DNA of 48,045 nucleotides from an uncultured Bacteroidota bacterium (GCA_903840505.1 CAIMGI010000219.1:1-48045); one strand, 5' to 3'. Counted from the first letter of the stretch, positions 1 through 9,132 are shown. Notes: generated by a model not told the origin, from the sequence alone. Translations and numbers: made by a program.

Positions 1-299
1 CCCAAATTTTTGACCCTTAAACGAAAGTTACCAAAGGGCAGTTTTTCAAGTGAAAAGTCTCCGTTTTCTTTTGCAAGTACTCCAGAAATTAAACTGTCCT
101 TGTCCAAAGAAAACAAAAGCACAGATGCAAACTCTACCGATTTTTTTGTCTTAGCATCCACAATCTTACCATACAAGCGACCAATATTTGCCTTTCTGGA
201 AGTTAATAACAGACTGCCCTTTGCATTGGTTTGCGAGAATGCAATCACAAGCGCAACTGTTAAACATAGTAATACTATCTTTTTTATCAACCCGAGCAT
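1..299 (-). CDS. TonB-dependent receptor / outer-membrane beta-barrel protein, N-terminal fragment (runs off the left edge)
   Basis: The minus strand is open from an ATG at 297-299 to the first base, so only about 99 N-terminal residues are visible. They begin with a Sec signal peptide (MLGLIKKIVLLCLTVALVIA, cleavage near FSQTNA). A carboxypeptidase-regulatory-like beta-sandwich follows, with the hallmarks GRLYGKIVDAKTKKSVEFAS, LAKENGDFSLEKLPFG and FRLRVKNLG. In Bacteroidota this pairing of signal peptide and CarboxypepD_reg-like domain precedes the plug and barrel of TonB-dependent receptors and the related outer-membrane beta-barrel family. The barrel itself lies outside the window, so the substrate cannot be read directly. 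The gene begins 17 bases after the stop of the ChaN-like gene and is probably co-transcribed with it, which points to iron or haem uptake (inference). A SusC-type receptor is less likely without a SusD partner. Confidence 0.8.
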   Translation of the reverse strand, partial: MLGLIKKIVLLCLTVALVIAFSQTNAKGSLLLTSRKANIGRLYGKIVDAKTKKSVEFASVLLFSLDKDSLISGVLAKENGDFSLEKLPFGNFRLRVKNL

Positions 300-316
300 T
301 TATTCTAAATCAATTA

Positions 317-1258
317 TTATTTAAATGTCTTTGGAATACTTGGGTCAGTAAAAACAACATAGTCTGCTAAAGTATTATACTGTTTAAAATCAATGGAATC
401 TAAAGCTTGGTCCGACACTGTTGATATTACCAATACCTTCTTCCCTTTAGCATACTTTTGAAGCTGTTGATAAACACCAAAGTATTCATCGCTGTGAAAT
501 CTACCGTTTAAATGAATCACCTTTGCATCACGTGTTTTTTTATAGACAGTTGATATAGAATAAGCCATTGTTGCGTCCCACAACGATTGCCCACTTAAAC
601 TCTTTGGCATCATATTTTGCATAGCTGGCGCAGTCGCTGCTTTTCCTTTTTCATCGTGTCCACCTTGAGCCATATTATAACCCATAATTTCACGCAATTT
701 TTCGTAATATTTCCCAGTTGCAGTATCAAACGGCAAAGGCGCAATCCATCTTTTTGCCTCTGGTGAAAGTTTCTCAAGCTCTTGTACTCCCTTTCGGTTT
801 GAAATACTGGCATAGCGCATTGCCCCATTTGTGGCAACAACTTTTATTCCTTTTGCTTTTGAAAATTCCACCATAGGACGATAATCTTTGTAATTACTCC
901 AAACTTTTGCATCCTTTTTGAAATGACTTTCTTTAATGTATCCATTAAGGTATTCGTCAAGAATAGGTTGAGACTCCCGTTCAAACATTTCCATTGACAA
1001 AACTACTGACTGTCCATATTTTTCATAAGATTTTTCTAAAAACCTCATCTGCAAATAATGGGCAATGGAGTCATTGTGCTCTTCGCCAAATAAAACAATG
1101 TCATAGCCTTTAAAGGCATTAACAATGGAATCAAGCGTTACTTCCTTCCCTTGCTTTGAATAAACTTTATAGTATTTTGCGGCAGGATCATTGTCTAATT
1201 TAATACTAAACGCTGTTGATATTAGTAAAATACTACAGCCTAAAATTATTTTTCTCAT
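317..1258 (-). CDS. ChaN-family (DUF399) haem/iron-binding protein
   Basis: This 313-residue protein matches the ChaN family (haem-binding, Cofac_haem_bdg). The signature FGEEHND is at residues 57-63, and the VLSMEMFER, YRPMVEFSKAKGIKVVATN and HLNGRFHSDEY-type blocks are in the expected order. It starts with a hydrophobic signal sequence (residues 3-18). The only early Cys (C8) is not in a usable lipobox, so the mature protein is probably periplasmic rather than lipidated. In characterised members ChaN binds haem and is linked to a TonB-dependent receptor (ChaR). Here a receptor gene follows 17 bases downstream and an M28 peptidase gene precedes it by 38 bases, so all three probably form one operon. 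Family assignment is confident; haem as the ligand is inferred from the family and the neighbour. Confidence 0.85.
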   Translation of the reverse strand: MRKIILGCSILLISTAFSIKLDNDPAAKYYKVYSKQGKEVTLDSIVNAFKGYDIVLFGEEHNDSIAHYLQMRFLEKSYEKYGQSVVLSMEMFERESQPILDEYLNGYIKESHFKKDAKVWSNYKDYRPMVEFSKAKGIKVVATNGAMRYASISNRKGVQELEKLSPEAKRWIAPLPFDTATGKYYEKLREIMGYNMAQGGHDEKGKAATAPAMQNMMPKSLSGQSLWDATMAYSISTVYKKTRDAKVIHLNGRFHSDEYFGVYQQLQKYAKGKKVLVISTVSDQALDSIDFKQYNTLADYVVFTDPSIPKTFK

Positions 1259-1296
1259 TTGATTTGTGTGTTATATTATGTTGTTTGGTTATTTTA

Positions 1297-2526
1297 TTAA
1301 AATGCTACGTTCAATTTTTCCTCTTTTCCGGCTCGTAAAATAATCAAGTTAGTGCTGTCACCTTTCTTGAAATTTGAGAGGGCTTTCATATAATCTTGCA
1401 TACTGCTCAACTTTGTTTCACCTATCTGTATAATAATGTCACCTGTTTTAACACCGGCAGCCTCGGCAGGTTTTCCGGCAGTAACACCATCTACCTTTAC
1501 CCCTTTTCCTTCAAAAGCATAATCGGGCATAATGCCCATTGATATTTTTGAACGCGACCTTTCTGTTTCGGGTGTTTTTGTTTTTAAAAAATTAAGCTTA
1601 GGTAATTTTTCCGTTTCCTGAATTATGGATACGATATAATTCAACACTTTTATTTCACCGCTTAAATTTATTTTTTCGAAGTCATCGCTTGGTTTATGGT
1701 AATCCATATGTTGTCCCGTAAAAAAATGTAATACCGGAATATTTTTTAAGTAAAAAGACGTTTGGTCACTTGGCCCAACACCTGCACTGTCTTTCTTAAT
1801 GCTTAAATCAGATGAGAGTTTGTCAATCATTGGCACCCAGTCGGGCGCAGTTCCCAATCCATACACTACTATTTTTTTTGTTGAGTCATTCAATCGCCCA
1901 ATCATATCCATATTAAGCATATAATTTACCTTACTAAAGTCAATGGTTGGCTTTTCACAATATTTTTTTGAACCTTGCAAACCCAGCTCTTCTCCCGAAA
2001 AACATATAAAGAGAAAATTAAATTTTTCTTTCCTATCATTCTCTACAAAATACCGTGCAAGTTCAATTACTCCGGCTGTTCCAGAAGCATTATCATCAGC
2101 ACCATTATGAATTTTCCCTTCGGAATTTGCCTCCAAAGAATTATGGTCGTGTCCCATCCCCAAATGATCATAATGCGCACCAATCACAACTGTATTTTCT
2201 GCACCATTGTCGAGATATGCTGCAACATTATATCCATTGATACTTGGCTTTTCAACTGAATCTGTTGGCGTTTTTGTTTTTTTGAAAGTAAAAGAATATA
2301 AATATCCATTATTGTCGCCCTTTGGAACAAGTTTCAATTTCTCGAATTTTTTAGCAATGTACTTTGCTGCCATAACTTCTTCAGGAGAACCTGTTCCTCG
2401 GCCTTTTAGCTTATCGGAAGAAAAGTACTTAATATCCTTTTTAATATTATCGGTGCTATTAATTTGCCCGAACAAATTACTTGACAGGAGACAGTATACG
2501 ATACTAAATAAAATTATTGACCTCAT
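1297..2526 (-). CDS. M28-family zinc aminopeptidase with C-terminal PDZ domain
   Basis: A 409-residue exported metallopeptidase. Residues 1-20 form a signal peptide. The M28 catalytic domain carries the expected co-catalytic zinc ligands: H118 and D120 in GAHYDHLG, D144 in NGADDNASG, the E179-E180 pair in FSGEELGL, D207 in NMDMIGR and H277 in MDYHKPSDD. Residues about 330-409 form a PDZ domain (GVKVDGVTAGKPAEAAGVKT, GDIIIQIGETKL). Family members remove N-terminal amino acids from peptides in the periplasm or outside the cell. It is the first gene of the probable M28-ChaN-receptor operon and lies just downstream of the LytTR regulator gene. The 147-base gap before it contains direct and inverted repeats that may be control sites. 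The combination with an iron receptor hints at release of haem or iron from peptides or proteins, but that is inference. Confidence 0.9.
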   Translation of the reverse strand: MRSIILFSIVYCLLSSNLFGQINSTDNIKKDIKYFSSDKLKGRGTGSPEEVMAAKYIAKKFEKLKLVPKGDNNGYLYSFTFKKTKTPTDSVEKPSINGYNVAAYLDNGAENTVVIGAHYDHLGMGHDHNSLEANSEGKIHNGADDNASGTAGVIELARYFVENDRKEKFNFLFICFSGEELGLQGSKKYCEKPTIDFSKVNYMLNMDMIGRLNDSTKKIVVYGLGTAPDWVPMIDKLSSDLSIKKDSAGVGPSDQTSFYLKNIPVLHFFTGQHMDYHKPSDDFEKINLSGEIKVLNYIVSIIQETEKLPKLNFLKTKTPETERSRSKISMGIMPDYAFEGKGVKVDGVTAGKPAEAAGVKTGDIIIQIGETKLSSMQDYMKALSNFKKGDSTNLIILRAGKEEKLNVAF

Positions 2527-2541
2527 ATTTAACTCTTATTT

Positions 2542-2569
2542 TGGACCAAATTACTGCTAAGCAGGTCCA
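2542..2569. repeat. Imperfect dyad upstream of the M28 gene
   Basis: The arms tggacc (2542-2547) and ggtcca (2564-2569) are inverted around a short inner palindrome, tgctaagca. The dyad lies 16-43 bases upstream of the M28 start, where a repressor or activator could act. The arms are only six bases, so chance is possible. Confidence 0.3.
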
Positions 2570-2581
2570 TTTTTGAAAGTA

Positions 2582-2617
2582 ATCTGCCAATCTATAAAGT
2601 AAATCGACCAATCACTA
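2582..2617. promoter_or_regulatory. Paired direct repeats with 21-bp period, candidate LytTR-binding site
   Basis: Two 15-base units, atctgccaatctata (2582-2596) and atcgaccaatcacta (2603-2617), match at 11 of 15 positions and share an identical CCAATC core. Their starts are exactly 21 bp apart, so they face the same side of the helix. LytTR-type regulators (AlgR, AgrA, ComE) are known to bind two imperfect direct repeats with this geometry. The pair lies between the LytTR gene and the M28-ChaN-receptor operon, about 56-92 bases upstream of the M28 start. The core does not match the classic LytTR consensus well, so this rests on spacing and position. Confidence 0.35.
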
Positions 2618-2673
2618 ATATTAACTGAAGAACAAAAATGGCATTTTAATCCCGTAACAATGCTAAAAGACAT

Positions 2674-3375
2674 CTATGAGTGTATATTGTTTTTTATTAA
2701 TGCTTCTTGAAGTTGTTTTCTGAAACTTTCCCCTATTGGTATTTTTATATCACCAATGTACAGGCTTTTGGTCGAATAGCGGCTAATTTTCTTTAGTGGA
2801 ATAATAAATGAGCGATGGACCCTGATAAATTCTCCTGCAGGTAATAAATCGATAATTGTTTTCATACTTACCAGAGAAAGGTGTTTTTTCTCCTTGGTAA
2901 AAATTTGAATATAATCTTTGAGCGCTTCTATAAATAATATGGTTGAAATCGGAATTTTTATTGTTTCATAACCCGATTTAACAAAAAGAGCATCATCCGA
3001 TTTTTCCAGTTTCGATTCCGTTTCTATTTGCTTTTGTGCTTTATCAACAGCCTTTTTAAATCTCTCAAATGAAAAAGGTTTTAATAAATAATCCACTGCA
3101 TCCAATTCAAACCCTGTTACTGCGTGCTGCGAATAGGCGGTTGTAAATATAATTTTAGGTTTTTGCTCTATCATTTTCAGTAGCTGAAAGCCATTTATAT
3201 CAGGCATCTGGATATCTAAAAACAATATATCAATGTGCGTCTTTTTAAGTATTTCGAGCCCCACAATTGCATTATCACATTTTGAAACAAGTTTTAAGGA
3301 TGGTATTTTACCAATAAAGTCTTCAATTAAATCAAGCGCTAGAGGCTCGTCATCAATCGCTAAACACTTAATCAT
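2674..3375 (-). CDS. LytTR-family response regulator
   Basis: A 233-residue two-domain regulator. Residues 1-120 are a receiver domain with the acidic pair D8-D9, phospho-acceptor D54 in LFLDIQMPD, T79 in FTTA and K99 in LLKPF. Residues about 130-233 are a LytTR DNA-binding domain, with FVKSGYETIKI, ILFIEALKDYIQIFT and FIRVHRSFIIPLKKI as recognisable blocks. Its start overlaps the end of the upstream kinase gene by eight bases, which implies translational coupling and a cognate pair. LytTR regulators of this type usually bind paired direct repeats near their own locus. The nearest candidate is the 21-bp-spaced repeat just beyond its 3' end, upstream of the M28 gene. Confidence 0.95.
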   Translation of the reverse strand: MIKCLAIDDEPLALDLIEDFIGKIPSLKLVSKCDNAIVGLEILKKTHIDILFLDIQMPDINGFQLLKMIEQKPKIIFTTAYSQHAVTGFELDAVDYLLKPFSFERFKKAVDKAQKQIETESKLEKSDDALFVKSGYETIKIPISTILFIEALKDYIQIFTKEKKHLSLVSMKTIIDLLPAGEFIRVHRSFIIPLKKISRYSTKSLYIGDIKIPIGESFRKQLQEALIKNNIHS

Positions 3376-4381
3376 TTTTCAATTGTATTTGTAATTCAAT
3401 ACTAAAAATGCTATCCGACTTCACAATTTCCAGTTTATGTCTATTTGGATAAAGTACTTCCAATCTTCTTCGAACATTCTCTAGACCTATACCCGAAGAT
3501 TTTTCCTTTTCTATTACATCCGCAGATATGCTATTGGTGGTTTTAAAATTTAAAAAATCATCACCTACTTTTAATTCAATTGTAATAAACGAATCATTTT
3601 GATAACTAATTCCGTGTTTAAATGCATTTTCAACGAAAGGAATGAGCAATAGTGGCGCAATCACTTTATCATTAATTTCCCCTGAAATATTAAATACAAC
3701 TGGAATACCCTCCTTCAATCTTAATCGCTGTAATTCGATATAATTATTTAAGTATTCAATTTCCTTTTCTAAGGCGACAGTATTCTCACTCGATTCGTAG
3801 AGCATATACCGCATCATATCGGATAGTTTCACAATTGCCTGTGACGATCTTTTGTCAGGATTTTTATTTGAAAGCGAATAAATACTGTTTAATGAGTTAA
3901 ACAAAAAGTGCGGATTTATTTGGGATTTTAGATTCAATAATTCGGCTGTAATTTTTTGATTCTCCATTTCTCGTTTCATTCGCTCGTTCCTAAACCACTC
4001 CGCTGTAATTTTCAAACCACTGCTTAAACCCCAAACCAATAAAGAAAGCAGGATAGTATTGTATAAAAAATGGTAGTATTTCCAACCACTTTTGTGATAA
4101 TCTGGATTTGAAAAATACTCTACGATTAATGAAAAGCCAGTTATTAATGAAATAATAAGAATAACAATGATTAAGTAAATCAGTATTTTTTTTGGCGCAA
4201 GAAACTTAGGGATTAATACAAGTGAATTAAAATAGAACAATACTATTTGAAAAAAGGTCAATAAAAATATTCGCAGTACCGTATTCTTATCCGAAATATC
4301 TGCGTAATCGAAAAGAAAGGGATAAAGAAAGATAAAAGTCCAAAGTACTATGTGCAATATTCTTTGCGGAAGAATTTTCAT
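3368..4381 (-). CDS. LytS-like sensor histidine kinase (His_kinase family)
   Basis: A 337-residue membrane kinase. The first 120 residues contain four hydrophobic segments (about 8-25, 36-58, 66-88 and 105-122) and no large extracellular domain, so the signal is probably sensed in or close to the membrane. The His_kinase motif QINPHFLFNSLN places the phosphorylated histidine at H158. The ATP-binding part has the N-box PFVENAFKHG (248-257) and the G-box SSGIGLENVRRRL (295-307). It overlaps the response-regulator gene by eight bases and together they form a LytS/LytTR two-component system. Such pairs are common in Bacteroidota; the stimulus cannot be read from the sequence. Confidence 0.93.
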   Translation of the reverse strand: MKILPQRILHIVLWTFIFLYPFLFDYADISDKNTVLRIFLLTFFQIVLFYFNSLVLIPKFLAPKKILIYLIIVILIISLITGFSLIVEYFSNPDYHKSGWKYYHFLYNTILLSLLVWGLSSGLKITAEWFRNERMKREMENQKITAELLNLKSQINPHFLFNSLNSIYSLSNKNPDKRSSQAIVKLSDMMRYMLYESSENTVALEKEIEYLNNYIELQRLRLKEGIPVVFNISGEINDKVIAPLLLIPFVENAFKHGISYQNDSFITIELKVGDDFLNFKTTNSISADVIEKEKSSGIGLENVRRRLEVLYPNRHKLEIVKSDSIFSIELQIQLKND

Positions 4382-4599
4382 AAAACAAAGTTAATCGTTT
4401 TTGATTTGGTTTGGATAGATTGTTTTTTCAGTAAACAATTATTAGGCTTTGCTTATCTATATACTGCTAGTTTGATATTATTTTTCACATGGGGTTTGGA
4501 AAATATTCCCCTCACTTATGGAAAATATATTTTTTCTGCATCTAAGTGTTGAACGTTTCAATAAAGAGAAAAATTATTAACCTATAATAATCGAATAAA

Positions 4600-7500
4600 A
4601 TGAAAACAAACCTCAAAAAAGCCCTCTCAATTTCAATGGTAAGTGTTTCAATACTTGCCTTAATAAGTTGGATGGGACCGAAAAACATTTACCAAGCAGC
4701 TATTGAGAACGACTTTATCAAGTCGCTCAAAACAAAACTGACAGAATATAATAAAGCGATGCCTGAAGATAGGGTGTACTTGCAATTCGATAAACCATTT
4801 TATGAGCCGGGTGAAACAATCTGGTTCAGTGCTTATGTGCGTAATGCCGAAACAATGAAGGCTTCTGAACAAAGTGGCATCGTACACGTTGATTTGATAA
4901 ATCCAAAAGGGGGTATTGAAAAAACAATCAAGATGCTAACAATAAACGGCAAAGCTGCCGGTGATTTTTCTTTGGATGCAGAAGCCGTTGGGGGTATGTA
5001 TAAAGTAAAAGCATATACCAATTGGCAAAAAAATGATGGAGAAAATGCAGGATTTGAAAAAGAGGTACAAGTACAAGATATTATACTTCCCAACTTAAAA
5101 ATGAAACTCGATTTCGAACGAAAAGCCTTTGGAGCAGGTGATGAAGTTGTTGCAAAACTAAAACTGAACACAAATGAAAACAAGCCCTTATCGGATTACA
5201 ATTTTCGTTTTGTTGCAAATTTAGGTGGAGCTAAATTAATAGAAAAAGCAACCAATACTGACGAAGAGGGAGTGGCATATATTCGTTTCAAACTTCCAAA
5301 AGAAGTAAAAACAACAGATGGATTAGTAAACGTAATGATTGATTACAATGGTAGCACAGAAAGCGTTTCGCGTTCAATACCTATTGTGCTTAACAAAATA
5401 AAATTTCAACTTTTTCCAGAAGGAGGCGACATGGTGAATGGCTTGGAAAGCAAAATTGCTTTTAGAGCACTTAATGAATTTGACAAACCTGCCGATGTGG
5501 AAGGTGTTATTTTAACAGCAAAAGGAAGCGTTGTTGAAAGTTTCATCAGTTATCACCAAGGTATGGGAACTTTTGCTTTAAAACCACAAAACGGGGAAAA
5601 GTACTATGCTAAAATAACAAAACCTGAAGGGATAAAAGACACCTTTGAATTACCTGAAGCAATGCCGGCCGGATATGTATTGGGAGTTGACAATTCGCGT
5701 GACAATGAACTAACGTTAAATATCGGCACTACCCAATCGGAAGAACTTTCAATAGTAACACAAGTAAGAGGGAAAATATATTATGCTACTGCCTTTAATG
5801 CAGTTGCAGGATTTAATAAATTGGTAATTCCTACAAAGGATTTTCCAATTGGCGTTACTCAAGTAACCTTGTTTGATCAAAAAGGAATTGACCGTGCAGA
5901 AAGGCTTGCATTTGTTAATAAAGACAAACAATTGAATATTTCTATTGCAACCGATAAAGAAAAATACCTGCCTCGTGAAAAAGTGAAAATGACCATTACT
6001 GTAAAAGACGAGAAGGGAATTCCAATGCCGGGTAATTTTTCATTGTCAGTAACAAACGACCAATTGTTGGCCTTTGCAGATGACAAATCAGGAAATATGC
6101 TTTCACAATTGTTGCTACAACAAGACATAAAAGAAAAAGTGGAAGAGCCTGCACTTTATTTTGATGAGAAAGAATATAAAGCAGACAAAGCACTAGATTA
6201 TTTATTAATGACATCCGGTTGGAGACGATTTACTTGGGAAAAAGTAAACAGTGGAAACATTCCTTATACAAGCTTTCAGCCTGAGCGTGCAATTATTTCA
6301 GGTACAGTTTACGATGCATACACAGGAAAAGTAATTAAAAATGCAACACTTAAACCAAGCAACTCAACTACTGCTGTACTAAGCAATGCGAATGGCAAGT
6401 TTGTTTTGAAAAATATAGATTTGAGTCAACCGAATGCATTAGTAATAAGCGCGGAAGGATATACAAATCAAACGCAATACCTTTATAATTATGGCGAGAT
6501 GGCTTGCTATCTCTATAATCCTAACTATTACAACAATCAAAAACACAGGAGTCCTCGACCATCGGCTGCTAACAGAGGTGCTGCCGCGGGAAATAAACGT
6601 GCAAGAATGGCAGATATTGAAGACGCTCCTATGCCAATGGAAGAAAATTTTGTAGGAAGAGCAATGGAAGGTGCTATGGAGATGAATGCTCCTGAGGCGG
6701 TAAAAAAAATGGAGAGAAATGAAGCTCCTAAAATGTTACAAGCTCCTAAAGTAAAAAAAGATGACGCTAAAAAAGGAGAAGAAAATAATTTAAAGAAAGT
6801 TGCAAGTAAAGCTGCAAAAGACGAAGATGCAAAAGCAGGTTTGAATATGGGGGATGTAATGGTTGACGACAATCGTGCAAATGGATTTGGAAAAGCAGAA
6901 TTGGCTCGTAAAGCAAAACAAGCACCGAATCAAAATCAATATTACCGCGCACGCCAGTTTGCAGCCCCTGTATATGACAAAGACGAAACGGTTGCAACAC
7001 GTACAGACTTTAGATCAACCATTTATTGGAATCCTTCTGTAGACGTTGATCGTTCAGGTAAAAAGACAATTGAGTTTTATAACTCGGATGATATTTCTTC
7101 CTTCCGTGCAAGTGTTGAAGGTATTGCTAGCGATGGAATGATTGGTCGTTCAGAAAAAACTTTTTTTACTCAATTGCCTTTCGCAATGAGTACAAAAGTT
7201 CCAGTAGAAGTAGCTACCGGTGATATTGTTTCAATTCCATTAACATTAAAAAACAATACCGACAAACCTCTTGGAGGGGCATTTACTGTAGTGGCACCTG
7301 AAGAACTTGTTTTGTTAAATAAAATAGAAGCGGCTCAAACCATCATGCCTGGAAAAGCAAAAGTAGTTTACCTGGATTACAAAGTATCTAACAAATTGGG
7401 CGAAGGAATATTTAAAATATCTTTCAAAAGTTGTGGATTGGGAGATTCCTTTACACAAAAAATAAAAATTGTTTCGAAAGGATTTCCGGTTCACGCTTCC

Positions 7501-9078
7501 TTTTCGGCACAAGAAAAAGAAAAGGACTACAGCGTAAATATGCAAAATGTAGTAGATGGTTCCATTCGCATTTCCTTCACTGCATTTCCAAATGTGGTAG
7601 GTGATTTAATGAAAGGTGTGGAAGGAATATTACGTGAGCCATCCGGTTGTTTTGAACAAACTTCTATGAGCAGTTATCCGAATGCAATGGTATTGGACTA
7701 TATGCAAACAACCGATAACAAAGACGAAAAAGTGATGGCGAATGCGCAAGGACTTTTAAACAGAGGATACAAACGTTTATGCACTTTCGAAACCAAAGAC
7801 AGAGGATATGAATGGTTTGGCTCTAATCCAGGTCACGAAGCACTTACTGCTTATGGTTTAATGCAATTCGCTGATATGAAAAAAGTAGGAGAAAAAGTTG
7901 ACCAAGGGATGATGGATCGCACTGCAAAATGGTTACTTGATAGAAAAGACAACAAAGGAGGCTTTGACCAAAACAGTCGCGCATTGGATAATTTTGGTAG
8001 AGCAAGCAAAGAAATTGCTGATGCTTATATTGTGTATGCATTAGCAGAAGCCGGATATACAAAAGATATTAAGGATGAATTTGCCAACTCATACAAAAAA
8101 GCAATGGAAACAAAAGATCCATATATGTTGGCTTTAGTAGCAAACATATCGTATAAAATGGGTGATACTAAAAAAGGAGACGATGCGCTTTCTGCACTCT
8201 ACAGCAAACAAGCCGACAATGGCAGCTGGACAGGCTCCAAGCACAGTATTACTTATTCAACAGGTCAATCCTTAACCATTGAAACAACTTCACTTGGAAT
8301 TATGGCAATGTTAAAATCACCATCACACAACAGTGGTTCACTTACAAAAGCCATCCAATATTTAGTTGGTGCGCGCTCCGGTTCAGGTGCATTCGGGAAT
8401 ACTCAAGGAACCGTTTTAGCACTTAAAGCACTTACTGAATATGCTAAAGCATCGAAAAAAACAAATGAAGATGGAACCATTGAGTTGTATGTTGACGGTA
8501 AAAAGGTTGCCGAAAAATCATACAAAGCAGGGGAAAAAGAAGCCATTGAAATAAATGAATTAGAGAAATTTGCAAGTGCAGGCAAACACGATTTTAAAGT
8601 GAAGTATGTGGGTGTAAAGGAGCCGCTTCCTTATTCTTTAAGTGTAAATTGGAATACTTATTTACCAAAGAGCAGTGAGGAATGTGTGGTGGCATTGAAC
8701 ACAAAATTGGCAGCAAAAAGTGTGCTTGTTGGTGAAACAGTACGTATGACAGCTAATGTAAAAAATACCAAGAATGAAGGCATTCCGAGCACAATGGTAA
8801 TTATTGGAATACCTGCAGGATTAACAGCACAACCTTGGCAACTAAAAGAATTGCAAGAGAAAAAAGTGTTTGATTATTATGAAATAATCGGAAACAACAT
8901 TGCAATTTATTACCGATGTATGTCGCCTGCGCAGGAAAAAACAATAAACCTCGACCTCAAAGCAGAAGTGCCGGGAGAGTATGATGCACCTGCTTCATCG
9001 GGATACTTATACTACACCAATGAATTTAAAAGCTGGTGTGGTGTTGAAAGAATAACAGTTAAAAAACCAATGATATAA
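4600..9078 (+). CDS. Thioester-containing alpha-2-macroglobulin family protein
   Basis: A 1492-residue exported protein with a signal peptide or anchor at residues 5-25. An MG2-type domain begins with RVYLQFDKPFYEPGETIW near residue 57. Macroglobulin repeats follow to about 540. A carboxypeptidase-regulatory-like insert (ISGTVYDAYTGKVIKNATL) occupies roughly 565-630, and a Lys/Ala/Met/Glu-rich low-complexity linker about 645-770. The A2M domain (FRSTIYWNPSVDVDRSGKKT) starts near 800. The thioester motif GCFEQ is intact with C1017 and Q1020, and an alpha/alpha-toroid thioester domain extends to about 1290. Bacterial A2Ms are thought to trap proteases covalently at the cell surface or in the periplasm. 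Here no PBP1C gene is adjacent, unlike the enterobacterial yfhM-pbpC pair. A strong hairpin follows the stop. Confidence 0.92.
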   Translation: MKTNLKKALSISMVSVSILALISWMGPKNIYQAAIENDFIKSLKTKLTEYNKAMPEDRVYLQFDKPFYEPGETIWFSAYVRNAETMKASEQSGIVHVDLINPKGGIEKTIKMLTINGKAAGDFSLDAEAVGGMYKVKAYTNWQKNDGENAGFEKEVQVQDIILPNLKMKLDFERKAFGAGDEVVAKLKLNTNENKPLSDYNFRFVANLGGAKLIEKATNTDEEGVAYIRFKLPKEVKTTDGLVNVMIDYNGSTESVSRSIPIVLNKIKFQLFPEGGDMVNGLESKIAFRALNEFDKPADVEGVILTAKGSVVESFISYHQGMGTFALKPQNGEKYYAKITKPEGIKDTFELPEAMPAGYVLGVDNSRDNELTLNIGTTQSEELSIVTQVRGKIYYATAFNAVAGFNKLVIPTKDFPIGVTQVTLFDQKGIDRAERLAFVNKDKQLNISIATDKEKYLPREKVKMTITVKDEKGIPMPGNFSLSVTNDQLLAFADDKSGNMLSQLLLQQDIKEKVEEPALYFDEKEYKADKALDYLLMTSGWRRFTWEKVNSGNIPYTSFQPERAIISGTVYDAYTGKVIKNATLKPSNSTTAVLSNANGKFVLKNIDLSQPNALVISAEGYTNQTQYLYNYGEMACYLYNPNYYNNQKHRSPRPSAANRGAAAGNKRARMADIEDAPMPMEENFVGRAMEGAMEMNAPEAVKKMERNEAPKMLQAPKVKKDDAKKGEENNLKKVASKAAKDEDAKAGLNMGDVMVDDNRANGFGKAELARKAKQAPNQNQYYRARQFAAPVYDKDETVATRTDFRSTIYWNPSVDVDRSGKKTIEFYNSDDISSFRASVEGIASDGMIGRSEKTFFTQLPFAMSTKVPVEVATGDIVSIPLTLKNNTDKPLGGAFTVVAPEELVLLNKIEAAQTIMPGKAKVVYLDYKVSNKLGEGIFKISFKSCGLGDSFTQKIKIVSKGFPVHASFSAQEKEKDYSVNMQNVVDGSIRISFTAFPNVVGDLMKGVEGILREPSGCFEQTSMSSYPNAMVLDYMQTTDNKDEKVMANAQGLLNRGYKRLCTFETKDRGYEWFGSNPGHEALTAYGLMQFADMKKVGEKVDQGMMDRTAKWLLDRKDNKGGFDQNSRALDNFGRASKEIADAYIVYALAEAGYTKDIKDEFANSYKKAMETKDPYMLALVANISYKMGDTKKGDDALSALYSKQADNGSWTGSKHSITYSTGQSLTIETTSLGIMAMLKSPSHNSGSLTKAIQYLVGARSGSGAFGNTQGTVLALKALTEYAKASKKTNEDGTIELYVDGKKVAEKSYKAGEKEAIEINELEKFASAGKHDFKVKYVGVKEPLPYSLSVNWNTYLPKSSEECVVALNTKLAAKSVLVGETVRMTANVKNTKNEGIPSTMVIIGIPAGLTAQPWQLKELQEKKVFDYYEIIGNNIAIYYRCMSPAQEKTINLDLKAEVPGEYDAPASSGYLYYTNEFKSWCGVERITVKKPMI

Positions 9079-9087
9079 ATCAACCTA

Positions 9088-9129
9088 AATTCTCCTTCTC
9101 ATACGGTATGAGAAGGAGAATTTTCTATC
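9088..9129 (+). terminator. Perfect hairpin after the macroglobulin gene
   Basis: The arms aattctccttctcatac (9088-9104) and gtatgagaaggagaatt (9106-9122) are fully complementary over 17 bases with a single g between them, so the real loop opens a few pairs. The run tttt-ct follows on the plus strand. It resembles an intrinsic terminator, but it also ends only about ten bases before the next start codon and so could act as a 5' leader structure. Confidence 0.8.
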
Positions 9130-9132
9130 CCA

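Noticed and set aside
4352-4552. A 66-residue open frame between the kinase gene and the macroglobulin gene.
   Set aside because: It begins inside the kinase gene on the other strand and has no promoter, signal or family features; it is probably chance.
6547-6900. Low-complexity stretch in the macroglobulin gene, considered as a repeat array.
   Set aside because: It is irregular at both base and residue level, with no fixed unit; it is better seen as a flexible linker.
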